Of a stretch of DNA of 64,000 nucleotides, positions 1 through 8,886 are shown one piece after another. The DNA comes from Halorubrum salsamenti. GTDB lineage: Archaea > Halobacteriota > Halobacteria > Halobacteriales > Haloferacaceae. The first letter of the stretch is position 1. Each line of letters begins with the position of its first letter. The notes beneath the pieces were generated by a model. The model ran no database searches and was not told where the DNA came from. It saw nothing but the letters and a program-made list of their open reading frames with translations. The stretch is from the NCBI RefSeq assembly GCF_007671685.1, contig NZ_VCNL01000001.1:248001-312000 (forward strand). Reading direction: 5' to 3'. Position numbers and translations under genes: made by a program.

Positions 1-1531
1 CGCTCGGCAGGCAGTTGTACAGCGCGAGGCTCGCGTTGTACGCGCGCCGCCACGAGTCCGGCGGCGCCGTCTCGTCCCACGTCCGCTCCAAGTCGATGGC
101 GCGGAAGAACTCCTCGTGGTCCTCCCGATACCACGCGTTGAGGGTGCGGCCGACCCCCGGCGCGGCGCGCTTCTTATCCTCTTCTTCCAGCGAGTCGAGA
201 ACGCGCTTGACGACCGCGCCGACCTGCTCCGCGCGGGCCCAGACGCGGTCGCCGTATCCCTCCCGCTTCGCCCACGTCGTGATCTCGTCTTCGGCCGGCT
301 CCTCCGGGTCGCGGAGGGCGACCTCGTCGTCGTCGAGCTCTCGCATCGACGCCCGCCAGTCGGGCCGCTCGTGGTCCAACCGCTCGGTCACCCGCCTGTC
401 GAGTTCGCCGCGGAGGTCGGCGTAGAACTCCCGGACGGACTCGATCTCCTCGACGCTCACGTCGGCGTCCTCCAGCTCGCCGCGCACGAGTTCGGCGTCG
501 TCCGACTCCGCGCCCGCCGTCTCGAAGGAGAGCGGCTGGACGACGCGCGTGAGCTCGTTCTCCGCGTCGCGGAGGCTGGCGTCGGCGACCCGGTCGCTCA
601 CGAGGTCGCGCACGCGGGGTTCGAGCATGTGGGCCTCGTCGCAGACGACGAACGTCGAGTCGTCCAGCAGCGCGCCCGTGAACGTCCCGGTCGTCACGGG
701 GTCGAACGCGTGGTAGTAGTTGCCGATGACGACCTCGACCTCGGGGACGAGCGCGCCCATGATGGAGTGCGGACAGGTGCCGTGACCGGCGGCCAGTCGG
801 ACCAGTTCCGTCGGGCCGACGTGGCCCAGTTCGGTCACGTCGAACGGGACCGCCTCCGCGGGGTCGCCGTCTTCCGGGAGGTCGTCGAGGAACCCGGCGT
901 AAAAGGGGCAGAACTCGGTACCGTCGTACTCCTCCGTGTCCGGTCGATACGGAGTCGGTTCGCCGTCGACGCTGAGGTAGTCGGCGGCGGGCGGGTCACT
1001 GCCGCTCGCACCGGCGTTCCCCGCGGACCCCGAGTCCATCAGCCCGACCTGCTGGCTCTGCGCCTCGCTCACGAGGTTCGAGGCCGTGGTCGCGCCGCCG
1101 TCGCCGACGAGGTTGCGGGTGCGCTCGCGGAGCCCCTCGCAGCGCTCGTACACGTTCTCGCGGTCGATCCCGCCGCGGTTCTCGCGGGCGTACGGACACA
1201 CGTCGGCCTTCCCGACCAAGGTGAGTCCGGACACCGGGTCGTACCCCTCGGGGAGGTCCCCGTTGATCGTCTCCAGATCCGTCTCGAACTGGCGGAGCTG
1301 CTGTTTGACGCTCGTGAGGACGAACACGCGCTCGAACTCGGAGTCCGGATCGCGGACGCGGTCGAGCCCGGCGGTGAGCGCGAGCATCGTCTTGCCCGTC
1401 CCGCACGCGCCCTCCAAGGCGAGGAAGCCGCCGTCCTCGGCGGCGTCGATCGCGGCGTCGATCCCGTCGGCCTGCTCGGGGTACGGCTCTGCGTGGCCGA
1501 AGATGTCGGTCCACGGCGGGGCGTCTGTCAC
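1..1531 (-). CDS. XPD/Rad3-like ATP-dependent DNA helicase (partial, C-terminus outside window)
   Basis: Superfamily 2 DNA helicase of the XPD/Rad3/DinG type, cut by the left edge after about 510 residues. Visible are a Walker A loop GACGTGKT at residues 41-48, a DEAH box at 298-301, and four cysteines between them (112, 131, 208, 253) placed like the 4Fe-4S ligands of archaeal XPD. By family knowledge it unwinds DNA 5' to 3'; a repair or replication-restart role is inference. The GTG start at 1529-1531 is chosen because coding character begins there. The helicase 2 domain is not in the window. Confidence 0.85.
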   Translation of the reverse strand, partial: MTDAPPWTDIFGHAEPYPEQADGIDAAIDAAEDGGFLALEGACGTGKTMLALTAGLDRVRDPDSEFERVFVLTSVKQQLRQFETDLETINGDLPEGYDPVSGLTLVGKADVCPYARENRGGIDRENVYERCEGLRERTRNLVGDGGATTASNLVSEAQSQQVGLMDSGSAGNAGASGSDPPAADYLSVDGEPTPYRPDTEEYDGTEFCPFYAGFLDDLPEDGDPAEAVPFDVTELGHVGPTELVRLAAGHGTCPHSIMGALVPEVEVVIGNYYHAFDPVTTGTFTGALLDDSTFVVCDEAHMLEPRVRDLVSDRVADASLRDAENELTRVVQPLSFETAGAESDDAELVRGELEDADVSVEEIESVREFYADLRGELDRRVTERLDHERPDWRASMRELDDDEVALRDPEEPAEDEITTWAKREGYGDRVWARAEQVGAVVKRVLDSLEEEDKKRAAPGVGRTLNAWYREDHEEFFRAIDLERTWDETAPPDSWRRAYNASLALYNCLPS

Positions 1532-1618
1532 TGTGGCGGCGTAGCTCCCGATCGGAGTTAAACCTTGAGAGAGCGGTATCCGCCGGAGGAATTTCCGGGT
1601 CGTAACCGGCGGTAACGA

Positions 1619-2275
1619 CTATCCGACGATGTCGTGGAGGTCCGAGAGCCGTTCGATCTCCCAGGTCGGCCAGACGTTCAGCTCCCAGTCGCGGCGGTGG
1701 GGCCGCCGGATGAACGCGGAGTCGATGCCGGCGTTCTCGGCGGCCCGCACGTCGGACTCGTTGTCGCCGACGAACAGCGCGTTGCCGGCGTCGAGGTCGC
1801 CGAGCGCCTGCTCGATGTAGTGGGGGTTCGGCTTGCGGAGCTGGAGCGAGTGGATCGTCGGCTCCCGGCCGTAGGCGGCGCCGAACCGCTCGAAGCCGTC
1901 GAAGTGATCGACGAGGAAGTCGACGGTGGCCTGCTGGTTCGAGGAGACGATTCCCATCTCCACCTCGAGGCTCTGCAGCTCGTCGAGGTCGTCGTAGGGT
2001 GTCTTGCGTCCCTCGCGTGCCTCCTGCTGTTGGGCCTTCGAGACCACGTCGTCGCGGGTCCGCCAGAACGACCCCGGATCGAGGTCGTACGTCTGACAGA
2101 CGGTCCCCACGCTTCCAGGGGTCGCACCGATGGTCATGCGCTCTACGTCGTCCGGATCGGGCTCCTCGACGCCGCACTCCTCGAACGCGTCCCGGGTCGC
2201 ATCCCGGAGCACGTCGAATCGCGTGCGGCCCACGAGGACACCGTCGTTGTCGAACACGACGGTATCGTACGTCAT
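1619..2275 (-). CDS. HAD-superfamily (subfamily IA-like) phosphatase
   Basis: 218-residue haloacid-dehalogenase hydrolase. Motif I FDNDGVL places the nucleophile Asp9 and acid/base Asp11. Motif II is the serine pair at 111-112, motif III is Lys148 in LRKPNPHY, and motif IV is GDNESD with Asp171 and Asp175. An alpha-helical cap lies between motifs I and II. All catalytic residues are present, so it should be an active phosphatase acting on a small phosphorylated metabolite; the substrate cannot be read from sequence. It lies on the same strand as the helicase, 88 nt away. Confidence 0.85.
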   Translation of the reverse strand: MTYDTVVFDNDGVLVGRTRFDVLRDATRDAFEECGVEEPDPDDVERMTIGATPGSVGTVCQTYDLDPGSFWRTRDDVVSKAQQQEAREGRKTPYDDLDELQSLEVEMGIVSSNQQATVDFLVDHFDGFERFGAAYGREPTIHSLQLRKPNPHYIEQALGDLDAGNALFVGDNESDVRAAENAGIDSAFIRRPHRRDWELNVWPTWEIERLSDLHDIVG

Positions 2276-2369
2276 ACCGTCCGGAGTCGCTCAGCGCTTA
2301 AAAGGGTTTCACCCAGGCCGCGTTGAGATCGCCGGCTCTTTTATACGTGTCCGCCGCCCGTCCAGCGGT

Positions 2370-2822
2370 ATGCGCGTCAGCGTCATCGGCGGGAGTTCGG
2401 TCTCGCTCGAGACGGCGGCGGTCGCCGAAGAGCTGGGAGAACGACTCGCGAATCGCGGCCACACGGTCGTCTGCGGCGGCCTCGGCGGGGTGATGGCGGC
2501 CGTCTGTCGCGGCGCCGCGAACGCCGGCGGGGAGGCGATCGGCATCCTGCCGACCGATCGTCGCGCGGACGCCAACCCACACGTCACGGTTCCGATCGCG
2601 ACCGGAATGGGCCACGCCCGCAACGCGCTCGTCGTCATGAACGGCGACGCCGCGATCGCGGTGGACGGCTCGCACGGCACGCTCTCGGAGATCGGACTGG
2701 CGCTCGCACACGGGCGCGCGGTCGCTGGACTCGACACGCACGACGTCGAGGGCGTGAAAGCGGTGGCGTCCCCCGCTGCCGCCGTCGACTACGTGGAGCG
2801 CGAGGCCGAGGCGACGCGGTGA
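2370..2822 (+). CDS. LOG/TIGR00725-like Rossmann-fold nucleotide-binding protein
   Basis: 150-residue Rossmann-fold protein of the SLOG/lysine-decarboxylase-like (LOG) superfamily. It has an N-terminal strand VSVIGGSS, a CGGLGGVMAAVCRGA segment at about 35-49 and the DGSHGTLSEI motif at about 99-108, which corresponds to the PGGxGTxxE nucleotide-binding signature. Relatives cleave nucleotide monophosphates (cytokinin-activating LOG) or bind nucleotides; the archaeal role is unknown. The ATG at 2370 is chosen because a longer frame upstream reads antisense into the HAD gene and because an AT-rich TTTTATA box lies about 25 nt before it. Confidence 0.8.
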   Translation: MRVSVIGGSSVSLETAAVAEELGERLANRGHTVVCGGLGGVMAAVCRGAANAGGEAIGILPTDRRADANPHVTVPIATGMGHARNALVVMNGDAAIAVDGSHGTLSEIGLALAHGRAVAGLDTHDVEGVKAVASPAAAVDYVEREAEATR

Positions 2823-2900
2823 GCGGGTCCGGCAGCGGCCCGGAACCGGCTCGCGGTCTGCGCTCCATCGCCGGCCGTCCGCCGCCTTGCGCCCGTTGCA

Positions 2901-3668
2901 CTACCGATCGCGATCGGCCGTCCCGCCGGCCCTCCCGTCGGAGTCGCGATCGTCCTCTTCCGCCTCGCGTTCGGCGTCCAACGCCGCGATGTTGCGGAAG
3001 CGGTCGGGCTCGTCGTCCGAACTCTCATCAGCGGTGTCGTCGCCGGTAACGTCCGGGCCGCGCGTCGAGCCGCCGGATTCCCCGTACCCGCCGGCGTCGA
3101 CGGAGCCGTAATCGCGGTCGAACCGTCCGTTGGCGAGCCAGAGCGCGAGATAGCCGAACCCCATCGCGCCGACGACGAACCGCACGAGCCCGCCGAGGAC
3201 GGGGACGAGTCCGATCCCCGCCCACGCGACCGCGCCGACGACGAGCGCCGTCTGGCGCCCGTTCGCGGTATCTCTCCCGAGCGCCGATCGGGTCCACGTT
3301 CCGAGGGCGATGGCGGAGACGGCCGTCCCGCCGAAGCTGAGGATCGCGAGGACGATCACAGCGGGGACGACGACGATGAGACCGATGACGGTGATCGCGA
3401 GTACGAACATCGCGACGGCGATCGCCACGTACGCCGCGACGCCGTACACGAACGCCTCTCCGGGCTCTGTGCGAAGGTACTCAACGCCGTCGTCGGTGAA
3501 ATCGGGTGCGACCGCCGAGACGACCACGCCGACGAGGACGACGCCCACGGCGGTCACGGCGAACTCGACGACCGCCGATCCGAGGAGTTCGACGCCGGTC
3601 CACTGCGGCGGACGGTCGAGCGCGGCAGCGATACTGGGGAGGAGGGACGCAACCTGTGTCGGGACCAT
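2901..3668 (-). CDS. Multi-pass membrane protein with charged cytoplasmic tail
   Basis: 255-residue integral membrane protein with roughly five or six hydrophobic segments in the first 185 residues (about 32-53, 76-98, 100-125 and two near 138-178). A hydrophilic Asp/Glu/Arg-rich tail of about 65 residues follows. The alternating Gly/Val-rich helices resemble haloarchaeal membrane proteins often found beside polymer-forming (bactofilin-like) proteins, but no such neighbour is present. No catalytic motif is visible and no function is assigned. The ATG start is followed by a short amphipathic stretch, not a cleavable signal. Confidence 0.75.
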   Translation of the reverse strand: MVPTQVASLLPSIAAALDRPPQWTGVELLGSAVVEFAVTAVGVVLVGVVVSAVAPDFTDDGVEYLRTEPGEAFVYGVAAYVAIAVAMFVLAITVIGLIVVVPAVIVLAILSFGGTAVSAIALGTWTRSALGRDTANGRQTALVVGAVAWAGIGLVPVLGGLVRFVVGAMGFGYLALWLANGRFDRDYGSVDAGGYGESGGSTRGPDVTGDDTADESSDDEPDRFRNIAALDAEREAEEDDRDSDGRAGGTADRDR

Positions 3669-3772
3669 GCGGGGGGATCACTCTCGCGAGTGAAACACTT
3701 TCTCCATTCGAAGAGCACTAAACCGACCGGGTCCGCTGCGGCCGAGGTGTCAGCGGCTCCGTGCCGCGCCCC

Positions 3773-4816
3773 TTACCAGGTGTCGTGGAACGTGTCGAAC
3801 TCGATCGAGTCGAGCGGCTTCTCGCCGATCGCGGCCTCGTACTCGCCGGGCGTCAGCATCGGCTTGTGGAACCGCGGGCCGTCGTCGGTCGTGATCCGGG
3901 GACAGCCGGTGTTGACGAACGCGTCCATGTCGAAGTTGCGGAGGCGGTCCGGCGTCACCTCGTCCATCGTGATCAGGTAGGCGTTCTCGTTGTTCTCGAC
4001 GATCTCCTGGGCCTTCTCCCACCGGCCCTGACCGATCTTCGTACAGAAGATGACGCCCCACTTCTCGGCGTCCATCGCCTTGTGGACCGAGGCGTAGCGC
4101 TGCTTGAGGAACTGGTCGTGTTCCGCGACCGAGACCGCGTTGTTGACCGGGTCGGCGATGACGACGCGCTTGTCGGGGTGCTCCATCGCGAGCCCGACCG
4201 GGTGGAACTTCCCGCCGCCGACGTACAGCACCTGCTCGGCGTCGATGTCCGCGGAGGCGTAGTTGCAGCCGAGCACCTGCCCCTCCTTCGTGAGGCGGTC
4301 GTCGCCCCGCCGGGTGTGGACCTCGTAGCCGCGCTCCTCCAGCCAGTCGGTCATCTCCTCGAACCGGTTCATGTGCTGAGCCGTCGTCACGAGACCCACG
4401 TCGGCGTCCTCTTCCGGGGGCGCGAGCTCCTCTTCGAGCGCGTCCTCCATGATCGGGAAGGGGTCGACGTTCGAGAACAGCGGGACGTAGACGATGCTGT
4501 CGGACTCCTTCATCGGCGTGTGGCCGAAGTGGACGAACACGTCCGTCCGACGCATCAGGTACGTGTCGAGGTCGCAGGCGCCGTAACAGGGCTGCCCGGA
4601 CAGCATGAAGGTGACGTCGTCGGGCGCCACCTCGCGGAGGTCGTCGGCGACCTTCGGGCCGCGGCGCTTGAGTCCCTCGGGGAACTGGAGGCCGACCTTG
4701 GAGGCGTCGCGCTCCTCGATCGCCTCTACGATCCGATCGAGTTCGTAGTCCCACTCGCGGTCGTGTTTCAGGGCCATCCCCGTCTTGGTGAGGTCGCCCT
4801 CCGTGGAGCCGCTCAT
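3773..4816 (-). CDS. dph2: Diphthamide biosynthesis enzyme Dph2 (3-amino-3-carboxypropyl transferase)
   Basis: 347-residue non-canonical radical-SAM enzyme that transfers the 3-amino-3-carboxypropyl group of S-adenosylmethionine to the target histidine of elongation factor 2, the first step of diphthamide synthesis. Cysteines expected to bind the 4Fe-4S cluster, one per domain, are visible in GQPCYGACD (Cys77/Cys81), LGCNYA (Cys184) and NTGCPRI (Cys305), matching the three-cysteine layout of archaeal Dph2. The length fits the homodimeric archaeal enzyme. Dph6, the last enzyme of the pathway, is encoded about 9 kb away; Dph5 is not in the window. Confidence 0.93.
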   Translation of the reverse strand: MSGSTEGDLTKTGMALKHDREWDYELDRIVEAIEERDASKVGLQFPEGLKRRGPKVADDLREVAPDDVTFMLSGQPCYGACDLDTYLMRRTDVFVHFGHTPMKESDSIVYVPLFSNVDPFPIMEDALEEELAPPEEDADVGLVTTAQHMNRFEEMTDWLEERGYEVHTRRGDDRLTKEGQVLGCNYASADIDAEQVLYVGGGKFHPVGLAMEHPDKRVVIADPVNNAVSVAEHDQFLKQRYASVHKAMDAEKWGVIFCTKIGQGRWEKAQEIVENNENAYLITMDEVTPDRLRNFDMDAFVNTGCPRITTDDGPRFHKPMLTPGEYEAAIGEKPLDSIEFDTFHDTW

Positions 4817-4915
4817 GTCGAACGAATTGTGCGGCAGGACGGTTAAACGGCGCGTTCGACCGTGGCGTTCGTCCGCGACGTTCGTGACGTTCGCACGCGT
4901 CGGGCGCGTCCGACC

Positions 4916-5620
4916 TCAGAGGGTGTCGCTCGTGAGCAGTCGGCCGATCCACGCCCGCGGGCCGGAGAGGATCGCACCCTCCTCGACGGCGACGGGGTCC
5001 CGATCCACGTCGACGAAGACCCGCCCCCGGTCGTCGGGCTCGCCGCCGCCGTCGCGGGTCCAGACGAGGCGGCCGTCGGAACCGGCCGCGCTCGCGTCGC
5101 CGCGGACCTCCCACCCGGGCGCCCCGCGGACGGTCAGCCGATCGGCGCCGAGGTACCGAGCCCCCTCGCCGCCGATGGCGAACGGGACCGAAGGAGACGC
5201 GGGCGTCAGCGGCGTGAACACCACGACGCCGAGATGGCGCTCCGTGGCGTTCGGATCCCGGTAGTCGACGAGCAGAGCGTCTCCGTCGACACGGGCGTCG
5301 ACGTCTCTCGGCTCCGCGATCCCGTCGCGGACGGCGTCGGCGACGACCACCCGTCGGAGCGACTCGTTCGCCGCGAGGGCGTCTCCGCCGGCCGCGAGAT
5401 CGACCCGTGCCTCCCACGTCGTCGACCCGTTCGCGTGGAGCGTGACGGTCTGGGAGCTCTCGCCGGCGACCACGGGGGTGCCGTCCGGCGCGGTTCGGTC
5501 GAGGTCACAGACGCCGCAGATCGGCGTCGGCGGTGCGCGGGCGTCAACCGCCGGTACGGCGGTGATTCCGGCGACGAGGAGGAGCAGCACGGTCGCTGCG
5601 GCAAAGGTGCGGAGACGCAT
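4916..5620 (-). CDS. Secreted protein with N-terminal signal peptide, function unknown
   Basis: 234 residues beginning with a classical signal sequence: Arg2/Arg4, then a hydrophobic core (about 7-22), then an Ala-rich cleavage region ending near VDARA. The mature part has a CGVC motif near residue 36 and is otherwise beta-rich with many Asp residues, consistent with an extracytoplasmic domain in high salt. The CxxC could be a disulfide or a metal site. The ATG at 5618-5620 is chosen over a longer frame because the signal peptide begins there. It is divergent from the esterase at 5770. No family recognised. Confidence 0.7.
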   Translation of the reverse strand: MRLRTFAAATVLLLLVAGITAVPAVDARAPPTPICGVCDLDRTAPDGTPVVAGESSQTVTLHANGSTTWEARVDLAAGGDALAANESLRRVVVADAVRDGIAEPRDVDARVDGDALLVDYRDPNATERHLGVVVFTPLTPASPSVPFAIGGEGARYLGADRLTVRGAPGWEVRGDASAAGSDGRLVWTRDGGGEPDDRGRVFVDVDRDPVAVEEGAILSGPRAWIGRLLTSDTL

Positions 5621-5769
5621 GGTCCGAACTCTCGCCGCGATTGCCAAATAACTCACGCGCAGATCGGCGGGAGTCGCGGTTCCATCGCCGGCGGGCCGCG
5701 CCCTCGCGCCCGAACCGATCGCTGCCGCGGCCGACGGATACAACCCCCGAGCCGGCGAACGCTGGACAC

Positions 5770-6429
5770 ATGACCGACGTCCCGCTCGAACACGTCCACG
5801 TCTCACCCGACGACGGATCAAACGACGAACCCGCGCCCGCCGTCTTCGTGCTCCACGGCCGCGGCGCCGACGAGAAGGACCTGCTGCCGGTGGCGCGACA
5901 CCTGCCCGACGAGCTTCACGTCGTGAGCCTGCGCGCGCCCGACCCGCTCCAGGGCGGGTACACGTGGTACGAGCTCGACCTCTCCGCCGGCGGCCTCGAA
6001 GCGAGCCAGCCGGACGCAGCGGAGTTCCGGCGGAGCCTCGATCTAGTTGTTGAGAGCGTCGAGGCCGCGGTCGAGTCGTACGGCCTCGACCCCGATCGGC
6101 TCGGCCTCCTCGGGTTCAGTCAAGGGGCTATCACGAGCCTCTCGCTCGTGTTGGAGGACCCGGACCGCTACGCGTGGGTCGTCGCGCTCCACGGCTACCT
6201 CGCGGATACGCACGCCGACCTCGAACCGGACGGGATCGCGGACAAGCCGGTGTTCGTCGGCGCGGGGGCCGGAGACCGTGTGATCCCGGAGTCGAGGTCG
6301 ACCGCGGCGGCCGATCGGCTGGCCGAGATCGGCGCCGCCGTCACCCGCGGGAGCTACCCGGGCGGCCACGGAATCGGCCAGCGGGAACTGAGCGACGCGG
6401 TCGCGTTCGTGGAGTCGCAGGTCGAGTGA
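5770..6429 (+). CDS. Phospholipase/carboxylesterase-family alpha/beta hydrolase
   Basis: 219-residue serine esterase of the carboxylesterase (YpfH/MhqD-like) family. The nucleophile elbow GFSQG gives Ser117, the acid is probably Asp169 in GAGDRVIP, and the base is His200 in PGGHGI. The oxyanion strand FVLHGRGADEKDLL is at about 26-39. It should hydrolyse short-chain esters or thioesters in the cytoplasm; the true substrate is unknown. The start is the ATG at 5770. A second member of the same family is encoded at 51971. Confidence 0.85.
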   Translation: MTDVPLEHVHVSPDDGSNDEPAPAVFVLHGRGADEKDLLPVARHLPDELHVVSLRAPDPLQGGYTWYELDLSAGGLEASQPDAAEFRRSLDLVVESVEAAVESYGLDPDRLGLLGFSQGAITSLSLVLEDPDRYAWVVALHGYLADTHADLEPDGIADKPVFVGAGAGDRVIPESRSTAAADRLAEIGAAVTRGSYPGGHGIGQRELSDAVAFVESQVE

Positions 6430-6545
6430 CCCGGACGGCCGAGACGCGTTTCACGAGCGAACCGATCCGGTTCCTGTGACCGCGACGCTCTCGGGACCAC
6501 CCCCGGCTCCGGCAGGTTAAAACCGATCCGTCCCGACGATCTGGT

Positions 6546-6938
6546 ATGAGCGTCGAACAGGCCTCCCCCGACGAACAGGCCGCCATCGAGGACCTCGGTC
6601 GCGAACTCGGCGAGCGGATCGCCCAGACACAGGAGTACGAGCGGTTCGAATCTGCCCGCGAGGCGGTTCAGCGCGACGAGGAGGTCCAGGCGAAGATCGA
6701 CGAGTTCGAGCAGCTCCGCGCGGAGTTCATGCAGGCCCGCGAGACCGGACAGGCGACGAACTCCGGGCTCCAGAAGGTACAGGAAGCCCAAGACGAGCTT
6801 CACTCGATGCCCGTCATGCGCGAGTTCCTCGACGCGCAGGAGGATCTGAACGACACCCTCGAAGCCGTGAACGAGGCCATCTCGGAGCCGCTCGCGGTCG
6901 ACTTCGGCGGCGAGGCCGGCGGCTGCTGTCAGGACTGA
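6546..6938 (+). CDS. YlbF/YmcA-family regulator-like protein with C-terminal Cys-Cys
   Basis: 130-residue, nearly all-helical acidic protein of the YlbF/YmcA (Com_YlbF) family. Residues about 10-110 form long amphipathic helices, and the C-terminus ends GGCCQD. In Bacillus, YlbF, YmcA and YaaT form a complex that carries Fe-S clusters and directs RNase Y processing; the adjacent cysteines at the tail here could bind metal or form a disulfide. Haloarchaeal function is unknown. It has its own promoter region (TTAAAAC box about 25 nt before the ATG) and no operon partner. Confidence 0.8.
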   Translation: MSVEQASPDEQAAIEDLGRELGERIAQTQEYERFESAREAVQRDEEVQAKIDEFEQLRAEFMQARETGQATNSGLQKVQEAQDELHSMPVMREFLDAQEDLNDTLEAVNEAISEPLAVDFGGEAGGCCQD

Positions 6939-7043
6939 GCCGTTCCGTTCTCTTCCTTTTCCTTCCGCGGTCCGCGTCCTTCCCGCCGTCCGCGTTCGAT
7001 CCCCGTCCCGGCTTTTATCGGCGATAGCGACGCAACCCGCCCC

Positions 7044-7718
7044 GTGATAGCCGTGGCCGGCGGAAAGGGCGGAAGCGGGAAGACGACCACCACGTTGGGG
7101 CTCGCGCGGGCGCTGTCGCGGCGGGGCGCTCCCGTCGTCGCCGCCGACGCCGACTGGGACCTCCCGAACCTCGCGCGGCTGGCGAGCGCGAGCGCCGGGG
7201 ACCGCGGGCCCGCCGCCGGCCTGCCGACCGTGGTCGACGCGGTCCGGACTGAAGGGCAGATCCGTCCCGATCGGCGGGCGCCGACGGTGCTTTCGGCGCC
7301 GGACGAGCCCGCAGACGCCGACGCCGCGCGGGTCCTCGACGCGCTCGCTGAGACGGTCCCCGACGACTCGCCGACCCTCCTCGACTGCCCGGCGGGGGCG
7401 TCACCCGACGCTGCGGCGCCGCTTCGGGTCGCCGACCGGTGTCTCATCGCGACGCCGCTCCGGCGGGCCGCGCTCCGAGACGCCGCCAAGACCGCGGCGC
7501 TCGCACGCCGGCTGAACTGTCTCCCCGTCGGCGCCGTCGTCGTTCGAGCTGAGTCGGTTCCGGAGGGGGTGAGCGACCTGCTCGAGTGTCCGGTGCTCGG
7601 ACCGATTCCCCCGGGCGAACCCGAACCCCTGTCGGTCTCCCCGGTACGCGCGGCGTACGACGACTTGGCACGCCGGCTCGTCGACGAGTACGGGGCGGAC
7701 CGATGGCGGATCGCGTGA
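7044..7718 (+). CDS. MinD/ParA-like P-loop ATPase
   Basis: 224-residue deviant-Walker-A ATPase. It starts at GTG 7044 and immediately shows AGGKGGSGKTTTTLGL (P-loop KGGSGKTT at 8-15), followed by a switch region with ADADWDLPN and a LLDCPAG Walker B-like segment. This is the MinD/Mrp/ParA fold, which couples ATP-dependent dimerisation to positioning or cofactor delivery. It lacks an obvious membrane-targeting amphipathic tail. The next gene downstream, 139 nt away on the same strand, is a RecA-fold protein without a P-loop. Confidence 0.82.
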   Translation: MIAVAGGKGGSGKTTTTLGLARALSRRGAPVVAADADWDLPNLARLASASAGDRGPAAGLPTVVDAVRTEGQIRPDRRAPTVLSAPDEPADADAARVLDALAETVPDDSPTLLDCPAGASPDAAAPLRVADRCLIATPLRRAALRDAAKTAALARRLNCLPVGAVVVRAESVPEGVSDLLECPVLGPIPPGEPEPLSVSPVRAAYDDLARRLVDEYGADRWRIA

Positions 7719-7857
7719 TCCGGGGGTTTCGTTCACGCCGATCGGGACGGGGAAGACGGCCGAGACGGGACCGCCGAACGTGACCGTCAGTTCGGGCTCG
7801 GGTCGGGCGCTCGTGCCTCACCGACAGAGCCAAACCTCCGGAGCCGGCAGCGACTGT

Positions 7858-8496
7858 ATGGAGACGCTCCCGACCGGGATTTCTGTGCTGGACAGGGAGT
7901 TCGGCGGCGGGCTTCCGAGCGGCAGCGTCGTCGTGTTGAAGGCGGATCCCGCGAGCCAGTCGGAACTGATCGTGGACCGGTTCTCCCGCCCGCGGGAGTG
8001 CCGCTATCTCACGACGGTGCGCTCGTCCGACGCGGTCGAGGCGAACCTCACGCTCGACGGAGATGGCGAGGGTGACGAGGGAACAGACGGGGAGACAGTG
8101 GTCGAGGAGACGGACCGTGGGGCCCCGATCGATGACGTGCTGGCGGCCGCCGCGGAGCTCCCGGAACGCGCCACCCTCGTCGTCGACTCCGTCGAACCGC
8201 TGGAGTCGGCCGACCGGTCACGGTACGGTTCGTTCCTCACCGATCTCCGCCGACACGTCGCCGACGCTGGCGGAATCGCGGTGATACACGCGTTCAAAGG
8301 CGAAAACGGACGAAATCGCGTCGTCACCGAGCAGACCGCGGACGTGGTCTTCGACCTCCGGACGACCGTGACCGGCACGGAGATCGTGAACCGCCTGATC
8401 GTTCCGAAATTCCGCGGCGGCGCGGCGCTCGAAGAGCCCCTCAAGCTGAAGCTGACCGACGCGGTGTCGGTTGACACGAGCCGCGACATCGCTTGA
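7858..8496 (+). CDS. RAD55/KaiC-like RecA-fold protein with degenerate Walker A
   Basis: 212 residues with the KaiC/RAD55 opening TGISVLDREFGGGLPSGSVVVL. The phosphate-binding GxxGxGKT that should follow is replaced by KADPASQSE, so ATP binding is probably lost. The Walker B-like strand TLVVDSVEPLE is kept at about 105-115. Such pseudo-ATPases occur in haloarchaea, some linked to signal transduction; here it follows a MinD-like ATPase. The ATG at 7858 is preferred over a frame opening at 7780 because the conserved domain starts five residues in. Function unknown. Confidence 0.75.
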   Translation: METLPTGISVLDREFGGGLPSGSVVVLKADPASQSELIVDRFSRPRECRYLTTVRSSDAVEANLTLDGDGEGDEGTDGETVVEETDRGAPIDDVLAAAAELPERATLVVDSVEPLESADRSRYGSFLTDLRRHVADAGGIAVIHAFKGENGRNRVVTEQTADVVFDLRTTVTGTEIVNRLIVPKFRGGAALEEPLKLKLTDAVSVDTSRDIA

Positions 8497-8518
8497 CACG
8501 GGCGCAGCGCCGGTTCGT

Positions 8519-8785
8519 TTATGCCGACACGACCGACGCCGCGCCGACGACGATGACGCCGACGAGCACCGCGATCGCCGCCCAGTTCCGCGGTCGGTCG
8601 AGCGAGCCGTACGGCCCTCCCTTCCGTGAGAAGAGGTACCCCGCGTAGACGACGAGCGGCGCCAGTGTCGGCAGGGTCGGCACGTCGACGAGGCCGGCGA
8701 CACCGGACAGGAGGGCGATCGCGATCGTCGTGCCCCCGGCGCTCGCGGCGACGACGAGATCGTCGCGCGCACGTTCGATTTCCAT
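8519..8785 (-). CDS. Small membrane protein (about 3 TM)
   Basis: 88-residue protein with hydrophobic segments at about 11-33, 38-51 and 68-87, separated by a basic loop containing FSRKGGPYGSLDRPRN. No cysteines, no catalytic motif and no signal cleavage site are visible. It is convergent with the RAD55-like gene (23 nt between stops). Conserved haloarchaeal small membrane proteins of this kind are common, but I cannot name a family. Confidence 0.65.
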   Translation of the reverse strand: MEIERARDDLVVAASAGGTTIAIALLSGVAGLVDVPTLPTLAPLVVYAGYLFSRKGGPYGSLDRPRNWAAIAVLVGVIVVGAASVVSA

Positions 8786-8886
8786 GTCTCTCAGTGGGTC
8801 GACCGCAGTTCAAAAGGGATCGGTTCGCGTTCGCGCCGCCAGTCCGATCGGTTCGGCCGGTCGGACCGCTCCGACCGGAAGTCCGC

